A DNA stretch of 64,000 nucleotides from Megaleporinus macrocephalus. Its lineage: Eukaryota; Chordata; Actinopteri; Characiformes; Anostomidae. Position 1 is the stretch's first letter. Each line of letters starts with the position of its first letter. The position numbers and the translations under genes were made by a program. The notes beneath the pieces are model-generated. The model saw only the letters and a program-made list of their open reading frames with translations. It had not been told where the DNA came from and ran no database searches. Below, in pieces: positions 1 through 11,780 of this stretch. The DNA is taken from positions 24,321,366-24,385,365 of the forward strand of contig CM038706.1 of NCBI GenBank assembly GCA_021613375.1, in the 5' to 3' direction.

Positions 1-689
1 TCTGACCTAGCAAAGTTAGAAAGGTCATCTAGCCTGATCCCCAACCAGAAGCTGGTTGTGACCTATGAAGAACCCAGGCCCTGGTACAAATTATTTTTAT
101 ATGTGATTTATAGGTTATCAATTAATATACAGTATGGTGTGAGGTGAGGTGTAGTGATGAGAGCCTACTCTGGACGTTACATATATTCATAATCCATATT
201 ACTTCTGCTCACGTGTATTTACATGGGAAGTGGTCTATTTTTTACATTTTAGTCATTAACATTTGGTTACTAATTCCTTTCTTCTGTTTAATTCCCTTCT
301 TTTGTTGGTGAAAGCATTTGTGCTGATTGGTCACTCTGCTCATTTTTGAGGTTTATCATTTTGTTTTAGACCAAGACTGTATCAAAAAAGAAGAATAGAG
401 CCTAATAAACCTCAGTTCCTGAGCTGATATCCTTGTGCTGAAGTTCCACTCCGGTTCTAAACATTTCTGAGCATCTAATCTAAGTACTTTGATCGGCCAT
501 TTTTATACTTTGACTAGGAAAGCTTTTATCTGAGTCATTATTCCTTAGAAGTAATGAAACTTTTAGTCGAGTCCAGGCTTCTCAACCCGTATCTGTTTGT
601 TTCTATAAAATTGTGCACTAGCAAATGTTAAAATAATACTCCTCTTCTCCAGAGGCTATGACGTCTTCTTTCATTCCCTTTCCTCTATT
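1..689. other. AT-rich sequence, nothing recognised
   Basis: Unique-looking AT-rich sequence without tandem repeats, convincing open frames or inverted repeats. GC rises from about 650 towards the CNE-like island that follows. Confidence 0.4.
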
Positions 690-1080
690 TCCTTTCTCCA
701 CAGCTCTGGTCACGTCCCTGGCACAGAGAAATGGCAGCATTCAGCTGAGCCGAGCTTAAGAATGCAGAGGGCCCTTTTTTATAAGGAAGAAATCAAGTCA
801 GGGAAAAACGAGCTCGGGAGAGAAGGGGGCTGTCATGGACCTCAATGGCCGCATTATGTAAATCTCTGACGTCCCTTGATGTAAACCTGAATAGAAACAC
901 ATTAACGTCTTGTATGTACTTAAAAAGAGCCCAGACTTTGCCTGCGCTGAGACGGCAGATCCAGTAATCATGTTGACAAATTAATGGCAGAGAATTAGCT
1001 GTCCATTAAAAGTGTATTATGTGCCACGCTGGCACATAAAATTACTCCCAAATAAGTGTGGGAGCGGGAGAAAAGCGTGC
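690..1080. promoter_or_regulatory. Candidate conserved non-coding element
   Basis: High-complexity sequence with AT-rich homeodomain-like cores (CAAATTAATGG, GAATTAGC, CCATTAAAAG), a TTTTTTATAAGG stretch and a perfect 10-bp-arm palindrome at 1017-1039. No open frame is convincing. The composition resembles developmental enhancers in vertebrates, but conservation is inferred and was not measured. Confidence 0.4.
1017..1039. repeat. Perfect 10-bp-arm palindrome
   Basis: TTATGTGCCA at 1017-1026 is the exact reverse complement of TGGCACATAA at 1030-1039, separated by CGC. It sits inside a CNE-like island, so a dimeric transcription-factor site is possible. It does not match the usual NFI (TTGGC N5 GCCAA) or TFAP2 (GCC N3 GGC) spacing. 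Confidence 0.8.
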
Positions 1081-1088
1081 AAGTGCAC

Positions 1089-1117
1089 AGAGAGAGAGAG
1101 AGAGAGAGCGAGAGACA
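1089..1117. repeat. (GA)n microsatellite
   Basis: About fourteen GA units with one GC interruption. Confidence 0.9.
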
Positions 1118-1290
1118 GAGTGATGGAGCTGGTGCTGACATGAGGGGGCCGTCTGACTGACATTTTTAGACCCGGAGCCATCAAAGCACAGTCAGAGTGC
1201 CTTCAGGTGCTAACCTTTGTTGAAAGGTTGTAATGAGGTTGTGTGGGGGTTGAGATGTCAGACTTTGGGTCTCTGTTTCTTTGCACTGTA

Positions 1291-1346
1291 CGTGTATGTG
1301 TGTGTGTGTGTGTGTGTGCTATGGGGTGGGGGTGGTGGAGGTGGTT
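1291..1346. repeat. (GT)n and G-rich simple repeat
   Basis: A GT run at about 1291-1318 is followed by a G-rich stretch (GGGGTGGGGGTGGTGGAGG). The open frame at 1217-1399 merely reads through it and is not a gene. Confidence 0.9.
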
Positions 1347-1429
1347 TAAGGAGACAATCAGCATACCTGTCTCATAACCCTGTTTTATTTCATGGATAAT
1401 TTGGCCCTGCTGTGCGCTGATACAGTGTC

Positions 1430-1720
1430 ACCAAACGTGCCATTTCAGCTGGAGCGGCTCTCCCTGGCAGCCCTCTTGCTCTTCCCGCTGGGGCCGCGAG
1501 ACTTTAAAAAGCAAAGAAAGTTATATTTCACCGGTTATGATAGCTAGCAATTATTTGTTTCATCATGATTTAATTCTTATCTCACTAGCAGGAAATGGCA
1601 TCAGATTGAACAGCCAGCTCCACTGCTCTTTAAATGTTATTTTTTGATTCATCATTGTAGTTCCACTGATCATGCAGTGATTTAGACAGACTGGAAAAAC
1701 AGGGTGGAGATGTGAAGGAG
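1430..1720. promoter_or_regulatory. Candidate conserved non-coding element
   Basis: A GC-rich portion (about 1445-1500) passes into an AT-rich part with GCTAGCAATTATTTG and ATGATTTAATTC cores. It is free of simple repeats and resembles a vertebrate CNE. Function is inferred from composition only. Confidence 0.35.
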
Positions 1721-2836
<1,116 letters not shown>

Positions 2837-2999
2837 CACTTCAAATGTCCTGTTTGACACCTCCCTCAGTGCAGTGAAAGATGAGATATGGCATGTAAAG
2901 ATAGTGGCATACATTCAGTGCAGTGGGGTAAAAATGTCAGTGAAGTTAAATGATATAAATGTCAGCGGTGCCACTTTGGCACCTGAACCTGCAATATGT

Positions 3000-3180
3000 A
3001 CACGTAGTCTGTCAGTTATCTGTGCGCCTTCCAATGTATACATGCCCATTTGAGCTGCAGCTCCGGGCGCTTGAGTGACAAGACAAAGCCGGAGTTAAAT
3101 AAACATTCGAGACGCAGTTATTTCTCCCTTTCTTTCTCTTCACACGCCTAAAATGTAATTCAGATGTCAGCGCGGTGTCT
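3000..3180. promoter_or_regulatory. Candidate conserved non-coding element, short
   Basis: High-complexity sequence with GCGCTTGAGTGACAAGAC and GTTAAATAAACATTCGAG segments, ending just before a CT microsatellite. Weakly supported. Confidence 0.25.
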
Positions 3181-3199
3181 CTCTACCGTATGGTGTGGA

Positions 3200-3246
3200 T
3201 TCTCTCTCTCTCTCTCTCTCTCTCTTTCTTCCTCCTCTCTCTCTCT
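3200..3246. repeat. (CT)n microsatellite
   Basis: A CT run with TTTC interruptions. Short open frames nearby are readings of Leu/Ser dipeptides from the repeat. Confidence 0.9.
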
Positions 3247-3735
3247 CCTCATTGTTCCTTTTGTTCCCTCTGCTGCTCCTTTATCGAACAAGACATCGCA
3301 GCGAGAGAAGAAAAGATGACACTTTCTCAGTTGTCCTTCGTGTCCTCTTTGGAGTGCTTGTCATTTTGGCAGCAGCATGGTGACAGCAGCCTCTACAGCA
3401 GCAGAGCTGTGCCCCAGCTTACAGTAAAGTAACTCTAATGGAACCGTCACACTGTCTGCCAGCTTCTCCCTGTCTCTGCACCTATCTGTTTCTCTCTATA
3501 AGCCAGTACACGTACCCCTGGCTTAAAGGAATGGTGTATGGTTTGCTTATGGCAACATTTTACCAGATGTACCAGAAAAACAGTATGTCATTCTTTTGTG
3601 GTACCTTAGCTCAGTGTAGTCATCAGATGTGTATTTTAGTCACCCTATTTGGAACATATCTGACAGCTTTACAGGACAATGAACATAAATACTTCAATGT
3701 AACCAGCTTTTCCCAAGTAATATCAGCTGATTTTT

Positions 3736-3790
3736 TTTGATGCGTTCAACATTAAATTTACACACAATATAAGGGGCAACAGGCACTTTC
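3736..3790 (+). mobile_element. MITE fragment (TATATCGTCGCTG family)
   Basis: The stretch with GCGTTCAACATTAAATTTAC and CACACAATATAAGG aligns to the interior of the complete elements at 23812-24052 and 57587-57823 (GTTCAACATGAAACTTTTAC, ACACAATGTAAACGG). Termini are absent or too decayed to place. Confidence 0.5.
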
Positions 3791-4218
3791 AAATTATGTC
3801 ATAAACTGAACATAAGGTTTTGTTCTGACAGTAAATTATTTAAAAACTATATTATTTCTAGCATTGAGGTTACTATTAGAACCAGGTTTAACTTTAGGTT
3901 TTGGGTTGATGTTTAAAGAATGGTAGGTTGGGGAAAGTTAACTGTAGCAATTTTTCAGTCTAATCTCTTGTCAGCCGCATCTGTAGAATGTGGTCAGTTA
4001 CCACGCATAACAATTTCTGTCCACTTAGAAAAAACAGAAAACCTGCTGACTCAAAACCCACTTAATAGGAGTCAGTGAGAAAGCGTTTTAGATTTTGCCT
4101 TTTAGCTTTTATTGAAAGAGTGCTCGACTCATCATAGCGTCTGCTCTTTTACTAAACTCAAAGAAATGTGGCGAAAATTTTGTCAAACATGTCACTGCTG
4201 CCTGAAGAAAACCTTATA

Positions 4219-4800
4219 CTTCCAAAATGATAACTTTACAGGAAAGGGAGGAAACATACTTTATTTCTAATACAGGGAATTAGATTTCTTTCCCCAGTCA
4301 GCTAGAGGTTATGTTGAGAAATATTGGAGTATTTCTTAGAATTGTATTTTATAGATATTTGAATGTTATTTAAAGACAAATAAGGTGAAAATATAGTATT
4401 AATATTAGAGCAACTCAGATATTGTATACAGAAAATCCAATTCTCCAATCAAAATTTAGCACCCCTGGATAACATGAAACTGACCATGGGTGTTCAAACT
4501 TTGATGGGCCAAGCACAGTAAAAGTCTTTAGTGATCCATTTAAATCTTACAGAGAATATTAAACAAAAACTAACTTGACAATGTTTTTTTTAAGTCTGAA
4601 GTGCTGAGTGGAACAACATGGAGTCTCCTTTCTGTAAAAGACGGTCAAAACTTCACTAGCTTCCCTACACTCAGGCACTTTACCTGTGTCACCACAGGTA
4701 ACTTTCAAAGTAGCATGACAAAAACTAGTTTACTTTAATTTGGAGTTAATGGACCAGCATATGTTTAAAAGCTTTTTGGAGAATATATTTTGGGCCATTC
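4219..4800 (+). mobile_element. Decayed MITE fragments (TATATCGTCGCTG family)
   Basis: 4219-4260 carries TTCCAAAATGATAACTTTAC followed by AGGAAAGGGAGGAAACATAC. 4731-4800 carries TTTGGAGTTAATGGACCAGC and TTTTGGGCCATTC. Both correspond to internal parts of the complete copies elsewhere. Intervening sequence is not clearly of the family, so this may be one interrupted copy or two fragments. Confidence 0.4.
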
Positions 4801-4888
4801 ATCAGGAAACACAAGCTGGTCGAGCTGCTTCACCAATTTTTACAGGTATATATATAATTGAATTAGTTTGGAGACTTTCCTTTTAAGA

Positions 4889-5071
4889 TATAATTTTCCA
4901 TTTCCTTATATAACAACATCTGCCTTAGTATTCATAGATTACTGTACCATAATCTGTATGAAACCTGCTGAAGCTCCTTCTTGTGCAAGTTTTGATGGAT
5001 ACAATGTAAGCAGCCTGATCAGAGCCCGGCTGTTTCTTTTCCTTTTTTTTTTTTTTTGACTATTTGAAAGG
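4889..5071. repeat. Dispersed direct repeat, copy 1
   Basis: This segment aligns to 8091-8275 in the same orientation. The best block is about 78 bp (4968-5045) with about five substitutions, then a poly-T run and the shared end GACTATTTGAAAGG. Upstream similarity is weaker (TTTCCTTATATAACAACATC here). Two of the changes are CpG/TpG-type. Copy 1 has ATCAGAG where copy 2 has ATCAAAG. Confidence 0.75.
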
Positions 5072-5079
5072 GCGTCCTG

Positions 5080-5440
5080 CACAATGCAGACAGGAACCGC
5101 AGGCCACCAGCTACTACAATATCTTTCGGAGGATTTTGGAGCCAGGCCACCAGGGCACAAAAGCACAACGGAAGTGGGGCTAACTTCAAGGAAGCTCTTC
5201 TACCCCACACAGGCCCGTAGGGGGGCAGTCAGAGGCAGTGCAATGGGCAGGGGGCTATTGTTCACCAATCCTAGATTTTAAAGGGAGAAATGGAAAAAGG
5301 AACGGAACTCTCTTTCTTTTAATTGTTGCTTTCTGTGTGTGGAGAAAAGGAGTCTGTCCTCTTCTTGTGCTGGTCCCTCACTCTCGTTCACTCTTTTCCA
5401 TCTTTTCCGAAGCCCACTGTTAATTGTTTTTTGGAATTAA
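5080..5440. promoter_or_regulatory. Candidate conserved non-coding element
   Basis: GC-richer, high-complexity block directly after the poly-T of the dispersed repeat. Several short frames are open but none has recognisable protein content. Classified by composition only. Confidence 0.25.
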
Positions 5441-5579
5441 TGTGAGGTGTCATGAGACGTTTTAGAACATGTAAGATTTCTATATGTGAAGAGCTCCCTA
5501 CTGAGCTATAAACTTCATGCAGTGCTCACTTTATAGCATACGTAAAGCGGGATGCCCGATCGTAGCCTTAATTTCTGAG

Positions 5580-6340
5580 TGGACCCGCCTGCTACAGTGA
5601 GCCCTCGCCGATAACCATGACCGATAACTTAACAAAAAGGCCTATACGTTCCACAAGAACAGACATTTAGATCTCTCGCAATAGGTTTTGTGGCTGTGTG
5701 GGCAAACTTATCAGGGGCACAGACAATGTGTTAGACCTCAGCTGTATTGAGGCCTTGCATATGGGATTTGGAACATGAAATCCATAATGGTAAACATTGA
5801 CAGATTGCATCGGTTTGTTTCCATTAGGGACTGAGATTGGTACACTTGTGCTAAGTGGCCCATTGCTGCTGAAGACTAAGGCCTGTCTGAAGAATACTCT
5901 TAATAGCGTCCTTAAACAAGACCTTTTGTGCCCCCAGCCTTTCTCAGGCCACAAAATTAGGCTTCCTTTTTCTGCAGCCCTTTCTCTCCCCCACCTCTTC
6001 TCTCCCCCCATAAACCACCATGTGAAGTGGTTCATTACAGAGGCTCTCCTCCTCTCAGGTACTTGCCCCAGCCATTCCCCATTCTCCACTCCCCTAACTC
6101 CCTTAGGAAGGAAAAAGGAAAACATGCCGGACAAAGGTCCTGTTCGCACTTCCTATGGAAAATTAGCAGCTTTCACCAAGGTAGAAATCCCAATTACCTC
6201 GCATTGTAAGGATGTGCCTGAGGCCTCGCTAGCAGCTTGCTGCGGTGCTAGAGTAAGGCCCCTCTCCTCCCCCCCAATTAAGAGCGAAGACGCTCTTCTG
6301 CCTACCGAGTGCATCTATTTACCTTGTCCATAGCCCCCCA
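5580..6340. promoter_or_regulatory. Large CNE-like block with frames open on both strands
   Basis: About 750 bp of complex sequence. The plus strand is open for 178 codons (5797-6333) and the minus strand for 160 codons (5667-6149). Neither product has a recognisable domain, and overlapping antisense openness points to low stop density rather than coding. A coding exon cannot be strictly excluded, but a regulatory block is the simpler reading. Confidence 0.35.
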
Positions 6341-7680
6341 CTCCTGGAGCCCTCCAAAAACTCCCCCGAATGCGCCTTTGAGACGCAGAAGGGCTCTCCT
6401 GCTCGGAGCAGGGTGGTGATGGGCCTTTCGCGTTCCGACCGTTATGCCCTTCAGGACCGGTGGGTCTGCCTGGGAAGCATTGTGCATTCCTGAGAATTCT
6501 CTCAGGATGGGAACAACAGTGTACTGAAAAAGACAAAAGGGGGATGACCAGAGGAGGAGAAGGAGTTCACCTACTTGTGAGATAATAATGACAGTGCGGG
6601 CCAGAAAAAAAAAAACTTGTATTACGTCACTGTAGGCAGATCTTGAAAGGATCCTTGGGTTGGCTTCGCATTTCACTCTCTGTGGAATGCACTAGACCCC
6701 CAAGGCCACCAAACTCTAGTGTACGCTGTCGAAGGTTCAGAGAGATGCGGAACTCTTTCAGATTGTTTGGCGTGTGTGTGTGTAAGACCAGGTTTAACTA
6801 GAGTTCCTTTTGTCCCTGGCTAAATAAATGCTTGTTTTGGCATGCGAGCCACTAGATGAACAACACTACTGCAAGGGCACAATCAGCACAACCAGGGTCT
6901 TTCAGTGAAGTGTGTTAATGTCTTCTACTAACTCGTCTCGTGCTAGTGTAGCTCAGATTACACAAACACTCTCACCTGCACACATATGTGTTCACTGGAC
7001 TGCGTTAAACATATTTTTGTTTGCTACATGGTATATGAACAGACAACTTCATGTTTACATATGATTACATGATCAGCCTTAGGATAAAAACACATACATT
7101 ACTACAACTATGACTATAAACCTAAATCATCACTACATATAAAAGATTGAGACGGAAATAATTATGGATTATTGTAATAAAACAAACATTTAAGGCCTGT
7201 TTACCCAATGAGTTCATGTCATGGATGATGCACTATGGTCTTAAGAAACACTTCCCTCCAATTTAGATATCTGCTCTCTGGTAGGCAGACATATGCAGCA
7301 CATAAGACCAATCCCACACTTGATAAATAGTTCAAATACAGCGATCATTCAGATACCTATCCAAGTCTCCTATGAAATGCATCTTAAAACTCTTTACTAT
7401 CATTTACAACTGACTTGCAAAGAGAGACAAAAATCTAGGTGAATCTATATAGTATCCTGATTTATCTTCAGTCTGATATCGCAGCAGTATAGTTTAACCA
7501 AATAATACTACATCAGCAATGTGTGTAAAATGTAATATCCAGGCAAATGAAACTAAAGGTTAGCTTAAAAATATTTTTAAAACCAGGAATACAGTGTTGC
7601 CTGATACAGTCTGAAGCAGTGATAACATTTCAGAGAGAACACAATGCACAAACTGTACACAGTGTGACCATTTTTCGTTT

Positions 7681-7682
<2 letters not shown>
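6341..7682. other. Intergenic sequence, nothing recognised
   Basis: 6341-6700 is GC-rich and may still belong to the preceding island. From about 6770 the DNA is AT-rich, with a short GTGTGTGTGT tract at about 6772 and no recognisable gene or element. Confidence 0.35.

Positions 7683-7683
<1 letters not shown>

Positions 7684-7752
<69 letters not shown>
7684..7752. repeat. (TA)n microsatellite
   Basis: About 34 uninterrupted TA units. Confidence 0.97.
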
Positions 7753-7755
<3 letters not shown>

Positions 7756-8090
7756 GCTTAGTTAAAAAAATCCACAGCTTTAGTAAAAAACTTGTAAAAC
7801 AGGTTTGACATAAACAGGAAGAAGATACTGTATTTAAATATTAAAATGTGGTGTTTCCTGCACTTGTGATTGTTGATTTAAAAAGAGAAACATGAAATTA
7901 GGGGCTTTATTGTTTTTGTAAAGTAAAAATAAGTTTAAATCCACCACAGGGAACATAGTGAAATATTTATTTGTTCATTTGCAATTTATCCTTTTGCGCT
8001 GTATTAAATTCAGCATATAAATTGTGTATTGAAATATGTAGAAGTTGTGTAATTCTCTGCTGCCCCCCCCTCTCTATAACTATATATAGT

Positions 8091-8275
8091 TACAATTAAT
8101 TTCCTTATTTAATAACATTCACCTTATCACTTTACTGTACGATGATGAATGATGCATGAATTCTGCTCCTGTTGAAGCTCCTTCTTGTGCAAGTTTTGAC
8201 GGATACAATGTAAGCAGCCTGATCAAAGCCTGGCTGTTTCTTTTCCTTTTCTTTTCTTTTTGACTATTTGAAAGG
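8091..8275. repeat. Dispersed direct repeat, copy 2
   Basis: Partner of 4889-5071. The core at 8171-8247 differs at about five positions. It keeps GATCAAAG at 8221-8228, a TCF/LEF-type motif lost in copy 1. The copies lie about 3.2 kb apart in the same orientation, so this is either an old local duplication or two members of a repeat family. Confidence 0.75.
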
Positions 8276-8369
8276 TCATCGTTGGTCCAAAAACCTAAAT
8301 ATCTATCTCTCTCTATGTTACATCTTTCTGTTGTGTTATTCTTCTGTGTTTGTGTGTCAATCATCTGTT

Positions 8370-9130
8370 CCCACTAAAAGGAGCTGGCAGCGAGGTCATG
8401 GCACCTAAAAGGCATTAGAGTAGTAACCATGGAGAAGACTAATCATAGCCCTGAAAAAGCCCTTGAATTCAAACGGAGAGGTGGCAGAGCGCCGTGACCC
8501 GCGCCGGAGCACACGACCTGAAAGCTCGAGCCACCATGTTCCGGAAGCCCATCAGTATGCATGTGGTCTTCCTCACTGTCTTATCGATGTCCTGCTCTGT
8601 TTCTCTAATTTTACAGTTTCGAATGTCACGAAAAAAGAGCTCTGCCGTTAGGGAGAGCGGCCCACTCTTCACCCGTATTTATTCACATTCATTAATAACT
8701 GGCCGCTCGTCCATCTCTGTATTTGCTCTCTTCAAATTGGCTGCGGCTCTGCAGCAAACAGAGCTGGCATCTGGAATAGAGAAATCACACCTGCTGACAG
8801 TCGGCCGGTGCCACGCTAGCAAATTAAGTCCTCAACGGCGCGTGGCATTTAAGTGCAACGCGTACGATACCAATCTGCAAGTTTATTATTGCCCGTCCCT
8901 GCTCGCCGTTATCACAAAACACAGTCATTAAAAAGCATTTGACCTTTTTTCAACAGGGATCCAGAAATTACTTTCTCTTTTTCCCCATCTGCTCTCTCTC
9001 TCTCTCTCTCTCTCCCTCTCTCTCAAATCATGCTCCTCAGCAAATTGTAATGCAACCTCCTTCACAAAGCCAGTGACAGACCAGGCAGCCCTGAGGAGAT
9101 ACCGCATTTAATTAAATGTTACATCTGCCA
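8370..9130. promoter_or_regulatory. Strong CNE-like block
   Basis: CpG-containing, high-complexity sequence with AT-rich cores (TTCACATTCATTAATAACTG, GTCATTAAAAAGCATTTG), interrupted by a CT microsatellite (8992-9024) and resuming to about 9130. It contains a 145-codon frame (8494-8931) with no recognised domain. I read the block as regulatory, with the frame as a possible but unlikely exon. Confidence 0.4.
8992..9024. repeat. (CT)n microsatellite
   Basis: CT run with one CCC interruption. Confidence 0.9.
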
Positions 9131-9149
9131 ATTGTTTTATGAAGACAAT

Positions 9150-9965
9150 GAGGGGACAAAAAAGGAGGTTCAGATTAGAGACGGGGAGAGGGAAAAAGAA
9201 AAAGAGGCAAAAAATGTGTGTGTGTAAAAGAGAGAGAGAGGTAAAGTGAGAATGGTAAAAAATGAGATGGAGAGAAAGGCATGGAGAGAGAAAGAACACA
9301 GGCAGAGACATAAAGTGTGAGAGAGACAGATATATGCACACATACACACAGAGAGAAAGAGGGAGGTATAGTGTGAGGGAGAAAGGTATAGTGTGAGGGA
9401 GAAAGGTAAAATGAGAAAGGTAAAAAGGCAGTGAAACAGGTAAGAGAGAGAGGGGGAACAAAACAGACAAGGTTAAGGGCAGGTATGAGACATACACATA
9501 CATAGAAAGAGGGATAAATAGTGTGAGGGAGACAGGTAAAGAGGGAGAGGTATGCTCACACATGCACACAGAGAAAGAGGGATATAGAAAGAAAGTAGGA
9601 ATGAAAGCCAGAGAGAAAGTAAAGAAGGAAAAGTGTGAGAGGGAGAGAACGTATGAATATAGCAGTGAGCAGCAGCAGACAAACACAGGTGGAAAGAGAA
9701 AAAGAGAGTGACAATATTAAAGGAAAAGAGATAGAGGGAAAGAGAGAGAGATAAAGTGTGAGGGAGACAGGTAAAGGGGGAGAGATATGGGCACACATGC
9801 ACACAGAGAGAGATATAGGGAGAAAGCAGGAAAGAAAGCCAGGGAGATGGAAAGCAAGGTATGGTAAAAAAAAATAGAGAGTGAGGTTATATAGAAAACA
9901 AATAGAGACTGAAAAAAAAGGAAGTAAATGAGAGAGAGAGCGAAAAAAAAGAGGAGAAAGAGACA
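9150..9965. repeat. Long polypurine tract with higher-order repeat
   Basis: About 800 bp in which the plus strand is overwhelmingly A and G, with occasional CACACATGCACACA inserts. A unit starting GTGTGAGGGAGACAGGTAAA occurs at about 9521 and 9756 (offset 235 bp), each followed by the CACACATGCACACA motif and a GAAAGCCAG block. A more diverged unit starts near 9317. Minus-strand open frames here are Ser/Leu/Phe-rich readings of the repeat, not genes. Confidence 0.85.
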
Positions 9966-9989
9966 GGATGGCATTCCTCCGACTGCTTG

Positions 9990-10320
9990 GAGAGGACAGC
10001 TTTGGCTCCTGGTCAGCGCTGCTGCTGTGGCCGGCTAACAGAGCTGGTGTGGATGGATGAGGAGACAGGTGTGTGTGGTGTGTGTGAGGGTGAACTGAGA
10101 CATCCCCCCACACTCCCCTCTGCAGCCTCTTTGAAATCCTCCTTCATCGCTATCAGGGTCTGTCACATGTTCTGGACTGTGTCTGTGTTCAGCACTCACA
10201 CTGCGGTTGGCGCGGTGCTGTCAGCGTTAGGCAAACTGTTTCTGGGCCTGTTTTGGAGTGGACGAATGACAGTTCCTCCTTTTTTTACTGCTCCACTCTC
10301 CGGCCTTCTTTCAGACTAAG
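9990..10320. promoter_or_regulatory. Candidate conserved non-coding element
   Basis: High-complexity block containing CATCGCTATCAGGG and TTGGCGCGGTGC, following the polypurine tract. A 110-codon plus frame (9987-10319) spans it but has no recognisable domain. Confidence 0.25.
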
Positions 10321-10720
10321 GCCAATCTGAACTGACCCTGATATTTGTAGACTTGTAGAAAATTAAGTTAAACCTGTGTTTCCCATGTTGCATATTCTTT
10401 AGTGTAGTCTCACACATCTAAACAGCCCTTTACACAGCAGCTGTTCTATTGCTGGTAGTATGCAAGTGTTAGCGGCATGATTCTAGTGACTCCTGGTGTA
10501 CGGTGCATGCTCTCCCTGCTCCGCACATGATTTTCTTCACTTCATTCAGTCCCGCTCTGCTCTATTCTCCTTACTCCCGAACTGTGCCTTGTCCCAGCCT
10601 CTGGTTTCATTTGCAGCATCGGCATCAAGAAAAACGTTCACCTGCAGGGGGTGCAGTGCACAGCTGTGCATGGGGATCACAGTCTCACCTGTTTGAAATG
10701 AGATTTTGGAAAGTCAACAT
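10321..10720. other. Intergenic sequence, nothing recognised
   Basis: Mixed-composition sequence up to the CA repeat. The frames at 10496-10898 owe part of their length to that repeat. Confidence 0.3.
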
Positions 10721-10721
10721 G

Positions 10722-10724
10722 CAC

Positions 10725-10800
<76 letters not shown>
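10722..10800. repeat. (CA)n microsatellite
   Basis: About 38 CA units with one CG interruption near the start. Confidence 0.97.
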
Positions 10801-10803
<3 letters not shown>

Positions 10804-10939
10804 CAAGTCTGTTGTTGTCATGCATGTTAAGGTACAATATTATAAATATGTACCATATGTATACATGTACCTCTGTAATCCAAATCTTTGTGCTATGACC
10901 CTAAATCTAACTATATCTGTAACCTCAGGTAGCAAAAAG

Positions 10940-11390
10940 AAATGTTCACTTAAAATATGTAGCACTTTACAAAGCATACAATACACAGAAAACACTGTAC
11001 TCTTCACAAGAGAAGCACCTTACTATGTGTTAACTTTACAAAAAAACTATAACTTTACAAGGTGTTCACTTTACAACGAACACTCATAAAGTACACTAAG
11101 AAAAAAAGCCTACACTTCAGAACAAAAACTTTACATACTGTATCCCCCCTTAGAGACTGTGAGACACTCTACAATGTGGCACACTAAGAACAAAGTGTGT
11201 AATTTTAAATAGCGTACACTAGAAAAACGCACACACTTTAGATGTACATTTCACAAAATACTTTACAAGCGGTAAATATGACAACTATATGACAGCGAAA
11301 AACTTTACAAGTTGTACATTTTATAAAATCAATCACTTACAAAGCGTGCACTAAGAAAAAAAGTGTACACTTCACAAAAATACAAATATA
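10940..11390. repeat. Decayed tandem-like repeat of ACTTTACAA / GTACACT words
   Basis: Irregularly repeated words: ACTTTACAA occurs many times, and CACTAAGAAAAAAAG occurs at about 11093 and 11350, in both cases followed by a TACACTTCA stretch. Units are too eroded for a fixed period, so this is an old satellite or minisatellite remnant. Confidence 0.55.
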
Positions 11391-11399
11391 CACCAACAC

Positions 11400-11780
11400 T
11401 AGTGCCTTCAAAGGCCTCTGCAGAGATAGGAATGATCATTAGCTGATTATTAGCAAGCCTGGTTAGGGGGCAGGGAGAGGAAGTAGCCTGAACACTGGGT
11501 GAAGCCGTGTTGTGTGTTGAATATATCTTGGGGCGTTGTTGAACCCCCAAGGTTGCACCGGAGTGGATGGGGAATCGGATAGATCATGTAAAACTGGGCT
11601 TATTAGGCAGGGGTGACACACGATTTCCATACGAGCAGAAAATCCGATTTAACAGCGCATCGGCACAACAATGGCCGGAGACATGTGTGACGCTCCCCGT
11701 TCCAAAGCGGCACAAGTGACTCATCTTCCTAGAGTATGAAATTGATCTGACTGTGAGGACCCATGACCGTTTATCCAGTT
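11400..11780. promoter_or_regulatory. Candidate conserved non-coding element
   Basis: GC-richer, high-complexity stretch with ATGATCATTAGCTGATTATT and GTGACTCATCTTCC (an AP-1/MAF-like TGACTCA core). No repeat structure and no convincing frame. Confidence 0.3.

Noticed and set aside
6302..6676. 124-codon minus-strand frame
   Set aside because: No recognisable domain, overlaps other frames, and begins in low-information sequence.
9108..10113. Long overlapping minus-strand open frames (up to 192 codons)
   Set aside because: They are Ser/Leu/Phe-rich readings of the complementary pyrimidine strand of a GA repeat, open in several frames at once.
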